From positions 1 through 6,322 of the forward strand of contig CAVLAO010000090.1 of assembly GCA_963660915.1 (NCBI GenBank): a DNA stretch of 6,322 bases. The letters are read 5' to 3'. Below the pieces are notes generated by a model. It saw only the letters and a list, made by a program, of their open reading frames with translations, had not been told where the DNA came from and ran no database searches. The first letter of the stretch is position 1; each line of letters begins with the position of its first letter. The position numbers and the translations under genes were made by a program. Below, one piece after another: positions 1-6,284 of the stretch. Source of the DNA: UMGS1766 sp963660915. GTDB lineage: Bacteria; Bacillota; Clostridia; Oscillospirales; Oscillospiraceae.

Positions 1-68
1 GGGATGACATTCGAAAAAACAATCAGAATCCACGAAAATTCGCAGGTTTCGTCGCGAATAGAATTGCC

Positions 69-96
69 TTGACGAAAGAGAAAACTATGGTACAAT
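69..96 (+). promoter_or_regulatory. Sigma-A-type promoter of the YbjN-domain gene
   Basis: TTGACG at 69-74 and TACAAT at 91-96 are separated by 16 bp. Each hexamer is one base off the housekeeping consensus. Transcription would start near 103, giving a leader of about 25 nt that carries the ribosome binding site GAGAGG at 115-120. A weak inverted repeat, ATTCGC (38-43) with GCGAAT (54-59), lies just upstream of the -35 and could be an operator, but the arms are only 6 bp. Confidence 0.8.
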
Positions 97-128
97 GAGC
101 TTAAATTAAAACTTGAGAGGTGTTATTC

Positions 129-542
129 ATGGCAGATTACAAAGGTTTGTTCACTCGTTTTTTGGATCGGAACGACATTAAGTACACAGAGATGAAGGAC
201 AACGTGGTAAAGGTTGTTTACAGTGGCGACAACCTGAAGACCATTCCTATTTTTGTCTTCTTCGATGAGGACGGCGACCCCATCGTCAGCCTGAAATGTT
301 GGGAGATTGCCAACTTCAAGGATGAAAAGCTGGCCAGCGGCATCATTGCCTGCAATGAGCTGAACAAGCAGTTCCGCTGGGTGTGCTTCTACATCGACAA
401 GGACAACGACGTCCTGGCCCAGATCGATGCCTACATCGATGAGGAGACCTGCGGCAGCATTGTCACCAGTCTGGTGCGCCGCATGGTGAACATCATTGAC
501 GAAGGCTATCCCACCATCATGGGCGCTCTGTGGGGCAAATAA
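129..542 (+). CDS. YbjN domain-containing protein
   Basis: A 137-residue acidic cytosolic protein with no signal peptide or membrane segment. It resembles the YbjN family, small proteins with a fold related to type III secretion chaperones and no established biochemical function. Visible family-like features are the N-terminal FLDRNDIKY stretch (about 11-19), YSGDN (31-35), the FDEDGD turn (45-50), the CNELN motif (75-79) followed by the RWVCFYID strand (83-90), DEETCG (104-109) and the C-terminal DEGYP..MGALWGK (125-137). The start is ATG at 129: GAGAGG ends 8 nt upstream, whereas the in-frame GTG at 120 overlaps that ribosome binding site and is unlikely. The gene stands alone, with its own promoter and terminator. 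Family assignment is by recognition; the role is unknown. Confidence 0.88.
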   Translation: MADYKGLFTRFLDRNDIKYTEMKDNVVKVVYSGDNLKTIPIFVFFDEDGDPIVSLKCWEIANFKDEKLASGIIACNELNKQFRWVCFYIDKDNDVLAQIDAYIDEETCGSIVTSLVRRMVNIIDEGYPTIMGALWGK

Positions 543-558
543 GCCGACAAAGACGAAT

Positions 559-597
559 CCCCTTCGACATCCGATGGATGTCGGAGGGGATTTTTTT
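559..597 (+). terminator. Rho-independent terminator of the YbjN-domain gene
   Basis: A 14-bp stem (559-572 with 576-589, one T-G wobble) has a GAT loop and is followed by a run of seven T. It starts 16 nt after the stop codon of the YbjN-domain gene, so it ends that transcript. Confidence 0.93.
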
Positions 598-617
598 GAA
601 TGATTTATCTTATCATT

Positions 618-686
618 AAGATCCTTCGCTGCGCTCAGGATGATAGTAGAAGGGAGCACTCAGGATGACAGGGAAAGGAGGTGCTC
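618..686. repeat. Repeat end 'A' with two 25-bp tandem units
   Basis: The segment opens with the A motif (AAGATCCTTCGC at 618-629, then GCGCTCAGGATGA at 631-643). It continues as two 25-bp tandem units at 637-661 and 662-686, each starting AGGATGA and ending CTC; a partial third (TGGATGACA) follows. The same A motif occurs at 782-810 and 1857-1885. It lies directly behind the terminator of the YbjN-domain gene and carries no plausible gene. Confidence 0.85.
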
Positions 687-701
687 TGGATGACAACCAA
701 C

Positions 702-810
702 CCTGTCATTCTGAGGGAGCAGAGCGACCGAAGAATCTTTTTTCTACCGATAACACGGGCAGTTGCCGTAGTTGCTGCATTAAGATCCTTCGCTGCGCTC
801 AGGATGACAG
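702..810. repeat. Composite inverted-repeat element B-spacer-A, copy 1
   Basis: Motif B (702-739, CTGTCATTCTGAG ... GAAGAATCTT) and motif A (782-810, AAGATCC ... CTCAGGATGACAG) are imperfect reverse complements around a spacer of about 42 bp that contains CTACCGATAA. A transcript could fold into a long hairpin. The A and B arms differ at single positions that would give G-U pairs or mild mismatches. The same B-spacer-A order recurs at 1783-1885, including the CTACCGATAA in the spacer, so this is a repeat family and not a chance stem. Copy 1 lies in what would be the 3' untranslated region of xpt. It resembles REP- or MITE-like intergenic elements; no transposase is encoded here. Confidence 0.85.
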
Positions 811-850
811 TGAAAGAGAATGCTCAGGATGACAGAAAAAGGAAATGCTT
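801..850. repeat. Two 25-bp tandem units beside xpt
   Basis: Two degenerate 25-bp units (801-825 and 826-850), each beginning AGGATGACAG, extend rightward from the A end of the composite element. They stop about 36 bp short of the xpt stop codon. The second unit is the more diverged (it ends GCTT instead of GCTC). Confidence 0.75.
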
Positions 851-886
851 GAGGTAATAAGGAAAGGGTGTATCTGCGATGATCTT

Positions 887-1459
887 TTAATCCACAAACT
901 CAATAACACCGTCGCCCAATTTACTGACCCGGGCGAGGGACTCCACCCGAACGCCCTGCTCCCGCAGGCGGGCGCCGCCGGGCTGGAAGGCCTTTTCAAT
1001 GGCGATGCCGCAGCCGACACAGGTGGCGCCGGACTGGGCGACAATGTCCATCAAGCCCATGAGGGCTGCACCGTTGGCGAGAAAATCGTCGATAATCAGC
1101 ACCCGGTCGCCGGGCTGGAGAAACTTCTTGGACACGATGACGTTATTCACATTGTTATGGGTAAAACTGACCACAGTGGTGGAGTAGACCTCGCCGGCAA
1201 TGTTTTTTGTCTTGCTCTTTTTGGCAAAAATCACCGGTACATCAAATTCCAGTGCCGCCACGCAGGCGATGCCGATGCCGCTGGCTTCGATGGTGAGAAT
1301 CTTGGTTACGTTGTCCTCGGCGAACAGCCGTTTCCACTCCCGACCCATCTCCTGAAAGAGCTTCACATCCATCTGATGATTCAGGAAGCAGTCCACCTTC
1401 AGCACGTCTCCCTGCTCAATGATCCCGTCCCTGCGAATGCGCTCCTCCAGCATTTTCAT
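887..1459 (-). CDS. xpt: Xanthine phosphoribosyltransferase
   Basis: A 190-residue cytosolic purine-salvage enzyme that transfers the phosphoribosyl group of PRPP to xanthine, giving XMP. It matches the Bacillus-type Xpt family along its whole length, including length. Visible features are VLKVDCFLNHQ (19-29), the TIEASGI segment (56-62), the PRPP-binding motif VLIIDDFLANG (120-130), IEKAFQPGG (154-162) and the C-terminal RVESLARV (171-178). The start is the ATG at 1459, with GAGGGGG (1467-1473) ending 7 nt upstream; a second in-frame ATG two codons later is spaced less well. In Bacillus, xpt is joined to a xanthine permease gene and controlled by a guanine riboswitch. Here it is alone, its leader is only about 37 nt and no riboswitch is visible. 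No classical terminator follows the stop codon; the composite repeat lies there instead. Confidence 0.97.
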   Translation of the reverse strand: MKMLEERIRRDGIIEQGDVLKVDCFLNHQMDVKLFQEMGREWKRLFAEDNVTKILTIEASGIGIACVAALEFDVPVIFAKKSKTKNIAGEVYSTTVVSFTHNNVNNVIVSKKFLQPGDRVLIIDDFLANGAALMGLMDIVAQSGATCVGCGIAIEKAFQPGGARLREQGVRVESLARVSKLGDGVIEFVD

Positions 1460-1502
1460 CTTGTTTCCCCCTCAAAGTTTTCTCCAAATGAATTTATCCT
1501 AT

Positions 1503-1531
1503 ATTGTAGCCTTTTTCCCCTGCGCTGGCAA
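1503..1531 (-). promoter_or_regulatory. Sigma-A-type promoter of xpt
   Basis: On the minus strand TTGCCA (1526-1531) and TACAAT (1503-1508) are 17 bp apart, each one base off consensus. Transcription would start near 1496. A 13-bp inverted repeat, CACAGA-A-TCTGTG (1543-1555), lies just upstream of the -35 and could bind a regulator. That operator is only a suggestion from symmetry. Confidence 0.82.
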
Positions 1532-1570
1532 CCCTAATTTTGCACAGAATCTGTGGAGAAAAAAAGAAGA

Positions 1571-1600
1571 AACCTCCGGGCCTGACACCGGAGGTTTTTT
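1571..1600. terminator. Bidirectional terminator-like hairpin upstream of xpt
   Basis: A perfect 9-bp stem, AACCTCCGG (1571-1579) with CCGGAGGTT (1588-1596), has an 8-nt loop. On the plus strand it runs into TTTTTT (1595-1600); on the minus strand the stem is followed by a T-rich tract (1570-1561). No protein gene feeds it from either side: xpt reads away from it and the next minus-strand gene ends at 2283 behind another terminator. It may end a small non-coding transcript. Confidence 0.75.
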
Positions 1601-1674
1601 CTTGAGAGAGAGAAAGAAAAAGAAAAGAGACTTTTGCAGATTTACTGCTTGTTCCTTGGAACATGTTTATAGTA
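1601..1674. other. Polypurine-palindrome module, copy 1
   Basis: After the hairpin's T tract the plus strand reads CTTGA, then a GA-only tract (about 1604-1631), then the 14-bp inverted repeat TGTTCCTTGGAACA (1650-1663), two bases, and TTTATAGTA (1666-1674). The same order is found at 2103-2193. On the minus strand TTTATAGTA reads TACTATAAA, a possible -10 region, with the palindrome placed around the expected start of transcription like an operator. A minus-strand RNA of roughly 100 nt would then contain a CU-rich stretch and end at the hairpin 1571-1596. No good -35 is visible, so this is unproven. Confidence 0.5.
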
Positions 1675-1737
1675 ACACAGAAAAATGACGGAATTGTGAA
1701 GAAGAATCAAAGCTTTTGTGAAGAAAGGAAAAAAGAA

Positions 1738-1765
1738 GGGGATCAAATCTTTTGACCCTTTTATT
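1738..1765. terminator. Weak terminator-like hairpin
   Basis: An 8-bp stem with one bulged A (GGG + TCAAA with TTTGA + CCC, 1739-1758) has a 3-nt loop and is followed by TTTTATT on the plus strand and TTCTTTTTT on the minus strand. It sits at the left edge of the second repeat island. No gene needs it, and the stem is mostly A-T, so it is a weak call. Confidence 0.4.
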
Positions 1766-1815
1766 CTGATGCGGTTTTCATCCCTGTCATTCTGAGGCCG
1801 AAGGCCGAAGAATCT
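1763..1815. repeat. 53-bp direct repeat, left copy
   Basis: This segment starts ATTCTGATGCGG and ends GCCGAAGAATCT. It recurs at 1997-2049 with only a few differences, mainly in the TTTTCATCC part (GTTTCCTCT in the other copy). The right part is motif B of the composite element. The two copies bracket the A end and its tandem array. Confidence 0.85.
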
Positions 1816-1885
1816 TTTCTACCGATAATGCGGCAATTGTCACGGGCCGGTGCAGTAAGATCCTTCGCTGCGCTCAGGATGACAG
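1783..1885. repeat. Composite inverted-repeat element B-spacer-A, copy 2
   Basis: Motif B at 1783-1815 (CTGTCATTCTGAG, GCCGAAGGCC, GAAGAATCT) is followed by a spacer with CTACCGATAA and then motif A at 1857-1885 (AAGATCC ... GGATGACAG). Order and spacing match the element at 702-810. The middle of motif B differs between copies (GCCGAAGGCC here, GGAGCAGAGCGACC there), while the ends and CTACCGATAA are kept. Confidence 0.85.
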
Positions 1886-1975
1886 GGGAAGGGAGCGCTC
1901 AGGATGACAGGGGAAGGGAGCGCTCAGGATGACAGTGGAAGGGAGCACTCAGGATGACAGTAGAAGGGCGTGCTC
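1876..1975. repeat. Four tandem 25-bp units
   Basis: Four exact 25-bp periods (1876-1900, 1901-1925, 1926-1950, 1951-1975), each starting AGGATGACAG and ending GCTC or ACTC, with a partial fifth starting TGGAT at 1976. The first two are identical; the last two carry a few substitutions. The unit repeats the outer part of motif A, so the array looks like growth of the A end by slippage or unequal exchange. Confidence 0.93.
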
Positions 1976-1996
1976 TGGATAATAACCGGCCCTGTC

Positions 1997-2049
1997 ATTC
2001 TGATGCGGGTTTCCTCTCTGTCATTCTGAGGCCGAAGGCCGAAGAATCT
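1997..2049. repeat. 53-bp direct repeat, right copy with a lone motif B
   Basis: Second copy of the 53-bp repeat seen at 1763-1815, ending in GAAGAATCT at 2041-2049. No A partner follows: the sequence runs straight into the nine-A tract and the hairpin of the terminator at 2050-2102, so this element is solitary or truncated at the terminator. Confidence 0.8.
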
Positions 2050-2102
2050 AAAAAAAAACGCGGCGAACCGACTCCGGGGGGTGGAGTCGGTTCGCCATTT
2101 TT
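2050..2102. terminator. Strong bidirectional terminator downstream of the BrkB-family gene
   Basis: A perfect 14-bp GC-rich stem (2062-2075 with 2083-2096) has a 7-nt loop, GGGGGGT. On the minus strand it is followed by GCG and nine T (2058-2050); on the plus strand by A and five T (2098-2102). It is the first good terminator after the leftward BrkB-family gene, about 190 nt past its stop codon, so it probably ends that transcript. Confidence 0.88.
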
Positions 2103-2193
2103 GTTGAAAAGAGAGAGAAGAGAGAAAAGAGAGAGGAGAGTTCAATACTTGCAACTCATATGTTCCACTGTTCCTTGGAACAACTTTATAGTA
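2103..2193. other. Polypurine-palindrome module, copy 2
   Basis: It has the same order as 1601-1674: T tract, GTTGA, a long GA tract (about 2105-2141), TGTTCCTTGGAACA (2169-2182), two bases, TTTATAGTA (2185-2193). An extra half-site, TGTTCC, lies at 2161-2166. Further right both copies carry a related TGAC-RRAATT-RTGAA segment (1686-1700 and 2216-2230), set 11 bp farther away in this copy. A minus-strand RNA starting at the palindrome would carry a run of CU-rich sequence and end at the strong hairpin 2062-2096. Confidence 0.5.
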
Positions 2194-2282
2194 TCAGATC
2201 AATACTGCCATCCCGTGACAAAATTATGAATGTTTTGTAAATAGCAACTTTTTTCTTTCTTCTCTGACATGGAAAGGACAGC

Positions 2283-3146
2283 TCAGTCTATGGAAAACAG
2301 GCGGGTGGGTTCCTCGTCCTCATTGGGCTTTGCCAGCAGGCAGTTGATCACGCTGCCCAGCACCAGAATGTTGGCCAGAATGAACAGCCACAGCATGAGA
2401 ATCATAATGCCCGCCAGAGAGCCGTAAACCAGAGAGTATTTCGAGGACATGGAGATGAACATGGAGAATATCGCCGTGCCCAGTACCAGTGCCACAGAGG
2501 AAAAAATTGCACCCGGCCACGCCCGGCTGTTGGGCAGGGCCTTCTTGCTCAGGCAGACCCGGTACAGAGCCGTCAGCGCCAGAAAGCCAAGGGCAAACAC
2601 AACGGGGAAACGGAGCCACTGCCACACCGTCAGCAGTGCGGTGATCTGCAGGTGCTCCTGCACCAGCTGGAACAGCCAGTTGCCGGACACCACGGCCAGC
2701 AGCATGATGAAAATGGTCATCAGCAGCACCACGCTCATGGCAAGGCTGACCAGCACGTGAAGCAGCGTATTGAAGGCCGGTCGGCCGGCCACCTCGCCGG
2801 TGATGCTCATCAGCGCCCGAAAGGCGGCGGAGCTGGCGGTGATGGCGGTGATAATTCCGGTCCAGAGCAGGGTGGTGGACTCGTTGGTCAGCACGTAGGT
2901 GATATATTCATTGATGATTCCGTCGGTAGGCAGGTTTTCCACCAGCCGAAGCGCGGCGGCTACGTCCAGATGGAGAAAACCGATGGCGGCGACCACCACC
3001 ATCAGCATGGGAAAGAGGGAGAAAAGCAGATAGTAGCTGATCTGAGCGGCGGTGCGCATAAGATTATGCTGGAAAAACAGGTTCAGCAGACGGAGCAGAA
3101 AATTCACCGGCCGGCTGTGCAGCACGCGTTTTCCTCTTTTTCGCAT
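2283..3146 (-). CDS. YihY/virulence factor BrkB family membrane protein
   Basis: A 287-residue integral membrane protein of the YihY/BrkB family (the family once misnamed ribonuclease BN). About six hydrophobic segments are visible: roughly 33-57, 92-112, 128-155, 174-198, 210-232 and 240-268. The N terminus is basic (MRKRGKR) and the C terminus acidic (PNEDEEPTRLF). Family hallmarks are AAQISYYLLFSLFPML (33-48) in the first helix and the C-terminal YGSLAGIMILMLWLFIL (241-257). Length is normal for the family. The ATG at 3146 has AGGAGG (3153-3158) ending 6 nt upstream. BrkB was linked to serum resistance in Bordetella, but the molecular function of the family is not settled, and transport is an inference. 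The gene has its own promoter and is probably monocistronic. Confidence 0.95.
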   Translation of the reverse strand: MRKRGKRVLHSRPVNFLLRLLNLFFQHNLMRTAAQISYYLLFSLFPMLMVVVAAIGFLHLDVAAALRLVENLPTDGIINEYITYVLTNESTTLLWTGIITAITASSAAFRALMSITGEVAGRPAFNTLLHVLVSLAMSVVLLMTIFIMLLAVVSGNWLFQLVQEHLQITALLTVWQWLRFPVVFALGFLALTALYRVCLSKKALPNSRAWPGAIFSSVALVLGTAIFSMFISMSSKYSLVYGSLAGIMILMLWLFILANILVLGSVINCLLAKPNEDEEPTRLFSID

Positions 3147-3250
3147 GGGATACCTCCTCTGTGGGAAAGATAAAGAAAAAATGGGGATATATCATTTCGG
3201 GGGTGACATCCGTTAAAAAATAAAGCAGGGTGCACAAAAAACCAATCTAT

Positions 3251-3279
3251 ATAATAGCGGAAAACTGCTGAAATTGCAA
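3251..3279 (-). promoter_or_regulatory. Promoter of the BrkB-family gene
   Basis: On the minus strand TTGCAA (3274-3279) and TATTAT (3251-3256) are exactly 17 bp apart. Transcription would start near 3244, giving a leader of about 97 nt. The promoter begins right after the rpsT terminator, so the gene need not depend on rpsT transcription. Confidence 0.78.
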
Positions 3280-3291
3280 GGAAAAGGGCAG

Positions 3292-3321
3292 TAAAAAACC
3301 GTCTGCACAAGACAGACGGTT
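3292..3321 (-). terminator. Rho-independent terminator of rpsT
   Basis: Minus-strand stem AACCGTCTG (3321-3313) pairs with CAGACGGTT (3305-3297) around a 7-nt loop and runs into a six-T tract. It lies 35 nt beyond the rpsT stop codon. Confidence 0.92.
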
Positions 3322-3355
3322 ATTTACACGCTCGATCTACCGCAATCAGGGTTGC

Positions 3356-3622
3356 TTATTCAGCAATCGCGTTCAGCTTAATGGTGAGCTGGCTCTTCTT
3401 GCGGGCGGCCTTGTTGGAATGGATCAGACCCTTGGCAGCGGCCTTATCGACAGCCTTGACGGCTACCTTGTAAGCGACCTCAGCCTCGGCCTTGCTGCCC
3501 TCGGCAACGGCGGCGTCGAACTTCTTCAGATCGGTCTTCAGCGCGGACTTTGCAGCGCGGTTCTGAGCGGTCTTGGTGTTGATAACCAGAACACGCTTCT
3601 TAGCATTCTTCAGATTCGGCAA
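3356..3622 (-). CDS. rpsT: 30S ribosomal protein S20
   Basis: An 88-residue, lysine- and alanine-rich helical protein that binds 16S rRNA in the small ribosomal subunit. The sequence is typical of S20: N-terminal PNLKNAKKRV, TKTAQNRAAKSALKT in the middle, and GLIHSNKAARKKSQL near the C terminus. I choose the TTG at 3622 as start: AGGAGG (3631-3636) ends 8 nt upstream and the protein then begins M-PNLKNAKKR like other S20 proteins. The in-frame GTG at 3631 overlaps the ribosome binding site itself and would add three unneeded residues. E. coli rpsT also uses UUG, where it takes part in autoregulation; whether that applies here is inference. The gene lies between metG and the BrkB-family gene and has its own promoter and terminator. 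Confidence 0.97.
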   Translation of the reverse strand: MPNLKNAKKRVLVINTKTAQNRAAKSALKTDLKKFDAAVAEGSKAEAEVAYKVAVKAVDKAAAKGLIHSNKAARKKSQLTIKLNAIAE

Positions 3623-3653
3623 ACCAAACACCTCCTATTATAACAATCTACCT

Positions 3654-3672
3654 AAACTGCAAAAAGCAGTTT
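3654..3672 (-). promoter_or_regulatory. Hairpin in the rpsT leader
   Basis: AAACTGC (minus strand 3672-3666) and GCAGTTT (3660-3654) form a perfect 7-bp stem with a five-T loop. It lies in the roughly 84-nt leader, 17 nt upstream of the ribosome binding site. It lacks a following T tract, so it is not a terminator. It could serve translational autocontrol by S20 or mRNA stability. Confidence 0.5.
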
Positions 3673-3712
3673 GTGGACATATTCATGCAGGGAAATACCC
3701 ATGCGAATACGT

Positions 3713-3741
3713 ATTTTACCACCAATCAATTGGAATTGCAA
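3713..3741 (-). promoter_or_regulatory. Promoter of rpsT
   Basis: On the minus strand TTGCAA (3736-3741) and TAAAAT (3713-3718) are 17 bp apart. Transcription would start near 3706. The -35 is the same hexamer as in the promoter of the BrkB-family gene. It lies between metG and rpsT, so rpsT can be expressed on its own; read-through from metG is also possible. Confidence 0.78.
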
Positions 3742-3771
3742 TCTTTTTTTTCAAAATTTCGCAATTCCAAT
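3729..3771. repeat. 11-bp inverted repeat over the rpsT -35 region
   Basis: ATTGGAATTGC (3729-3739) and GCAATTCCAAT (3761-3771) are perfect inverted repeats with a 21-bp AT-rich spacer containing eight T. The left arm covers most of the rpsT -35 hexamer and the right arm lies 13 bp beyond the metG stop. It could be an operator, or a hairpin at the 3' end of metG mRNA. No T tract follows the stem on the minus strand, so it is not a standard terminator. Confidence 0.6.
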
Positions 3772-3784
3772 GCAATGGCGGGGC

Positions 3785-5749
<1,965 letters not shown>

Positions 5750-5808
5750 TTCGGGTTTCCTCCTTTGCGCTCCTGCCCGAATGGAAGGCAAAAGCGATAC
5801 TGCCCCCT

Positions 5809-5837
5809 ATTATATGCCGTTCCGCACCGCTTGACAA
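5809..5837 (-). promoter_or_regulatory. Promoter of metG
   Basis: On the minus strand TTGTCA (5832-5837) and a perfect TATAAT (5809-5814) are 17 bp apart. Transcription would start near 5802 and give a leader of only about 52 nt. That leaves no room for a T-box or SAM riboswitch leader, devices often found in front of Firmicutes methionine genes. A small palindrome, CGTCGA-T-TCGACG (5853-5865), lies upstream of the -35. Confidence 0.9.
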
Positions 5838-5991
5838 GGGATTTGCATCCTTCGTCGATTCGACGGAAATCAACCGCCGGCAGAGGGAGACAGGGGGAAA
5901 TTACATGCACTCCATGGGTGGGGAAAACTTTTGTGCATAACCTTGTGTAAAGTGTGGAAAACCCCATTATTTCAATGGCTGATGTCTCAGC

Positions 5992-6023
5992 GCATGCTTG
6001 TCCACAGATGTGGACAAGCATGC
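5992..6023. repeat. 32-bp palindrome with 15-bp perfect arms
   Basis: The arms 5992-6006 (GCATGCTTGTCCACA) and 6009-6023 (TGTGGACAAGCATGC) are exact reverse complements separated by GA. Each arm contains one DnaA-box-like 9-mer, placed head to head, plus a GCATGC end. There is no T tract beside it, so a DNA-binding site is more likely than a terminator. Confidence 0.9.
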
Positions 6024-6145
6024 ATAAGAAGTGAATATTGGATAACAAAGGATAGTTTACGTCCGTTCTTTTTTTCTCCGGATGAATCTTTGATACATTA
6101 ATTAAGAAAGAAAACGTTTGGTTTGCTTCCTGCTTCAGGGAACCG

Positions 6146-6172
6146 TCCCTTCGGTCAATTTGCCGAAAGGGA
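6146..6172. repeat. Hairpin in the gene-free right end
   Basis: TCCCTTCGG (6146-6154) and CCGAAAGGGA (6163-6172) pair over 9 bp with one bulged A and an 8-nt loop. No T tract follows on either strand, so it is not a clear terminator. It separates the DnaA-box-like cluster from the most AT-rich part. Confidence 0.6.
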
Positions 6173-6284
6173 ACAAAAAGAATATTATTTGGTTTCTATA
6201 TATAGATGTATATTTGAAAAAGAATCTATATTTTGCGGAACCGAAAGGAAAAAGAAAAAAGTCAGAAAAATTGAAAAATAATTC

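Larger units (their letters stand above)
5932..6230. other. Candidate origin-type region: DnaA-box-like cluster with AT-rich flank
   Basis: This gene-free stretch carries several 9-mers close to the DnaA box (TTATNCACA and its complement). TGTGCATAA (5932-5940) fits exactly. TGTGGAAAA (5953-5961), TTGTCCACA (5998-6006) and TGTGGACAA (6009-6017) are one base off, and ATTGGATAA (6037-6045) is two off. To the right the DNA becomes AT-rich, with TCTATATATAGA (6195-6206) and the inverted repeat TATAGAT/ATCTATA (6201-6207, 6224-6230), which would suit a melting region. The four genes immediately to the left all read leftward, as expected beside an origin. dnaA, dnaN or rpmH are not inside the window, so the call stays tentative. 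Confidence 0.5.

Noticed and set aside
123..659. Minus-strand frame of 178 codons opposite the YbjN-domain gene
   Set aside because: It starts in the repeat island, crosses the terminator and covers the recognised gene; its product has no family features.
618..850. CRISPR array
   Set aside because: The 25-bp repeats are directly tandem with no unique spacers, and the larger repeats are inverted and irregularly spaced.
845..1537. Plus-strand frame of 230 codons opposite xpt
   Set aside because: It lies over the whole of xpt, whose family match is clear, and it spans the xpt promoter. The translation resembles no known family.
1650..1663. LexA (SOS) box
   Set aside because: The Gram-positive LexA box is GAAC-N4-GTTC. 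This palindrome has the opposite order, GTTC-N4-GAAC, so it does not match.
2161..2182. Possible parS (ParB/Spo0J) site: TGTTCCAC and TGTTCC..GGAACA half-sites
   Set aside because: The 16-bp parS needs the CACGTG core between TGTT and AACA ends. Here the palindrome has TT in the centre and is 14 bp, and the TGTTCCAC half at 2161-2168 has no matching GTGGAACA partner beside it.
1924..2229. Small protein genes over the second repeat island on either strand
   Set aside because: These frames consist of the tandem repeat, the terminator and the polypurine tract, with no suitable ribosome binding site and no protein-like composition.
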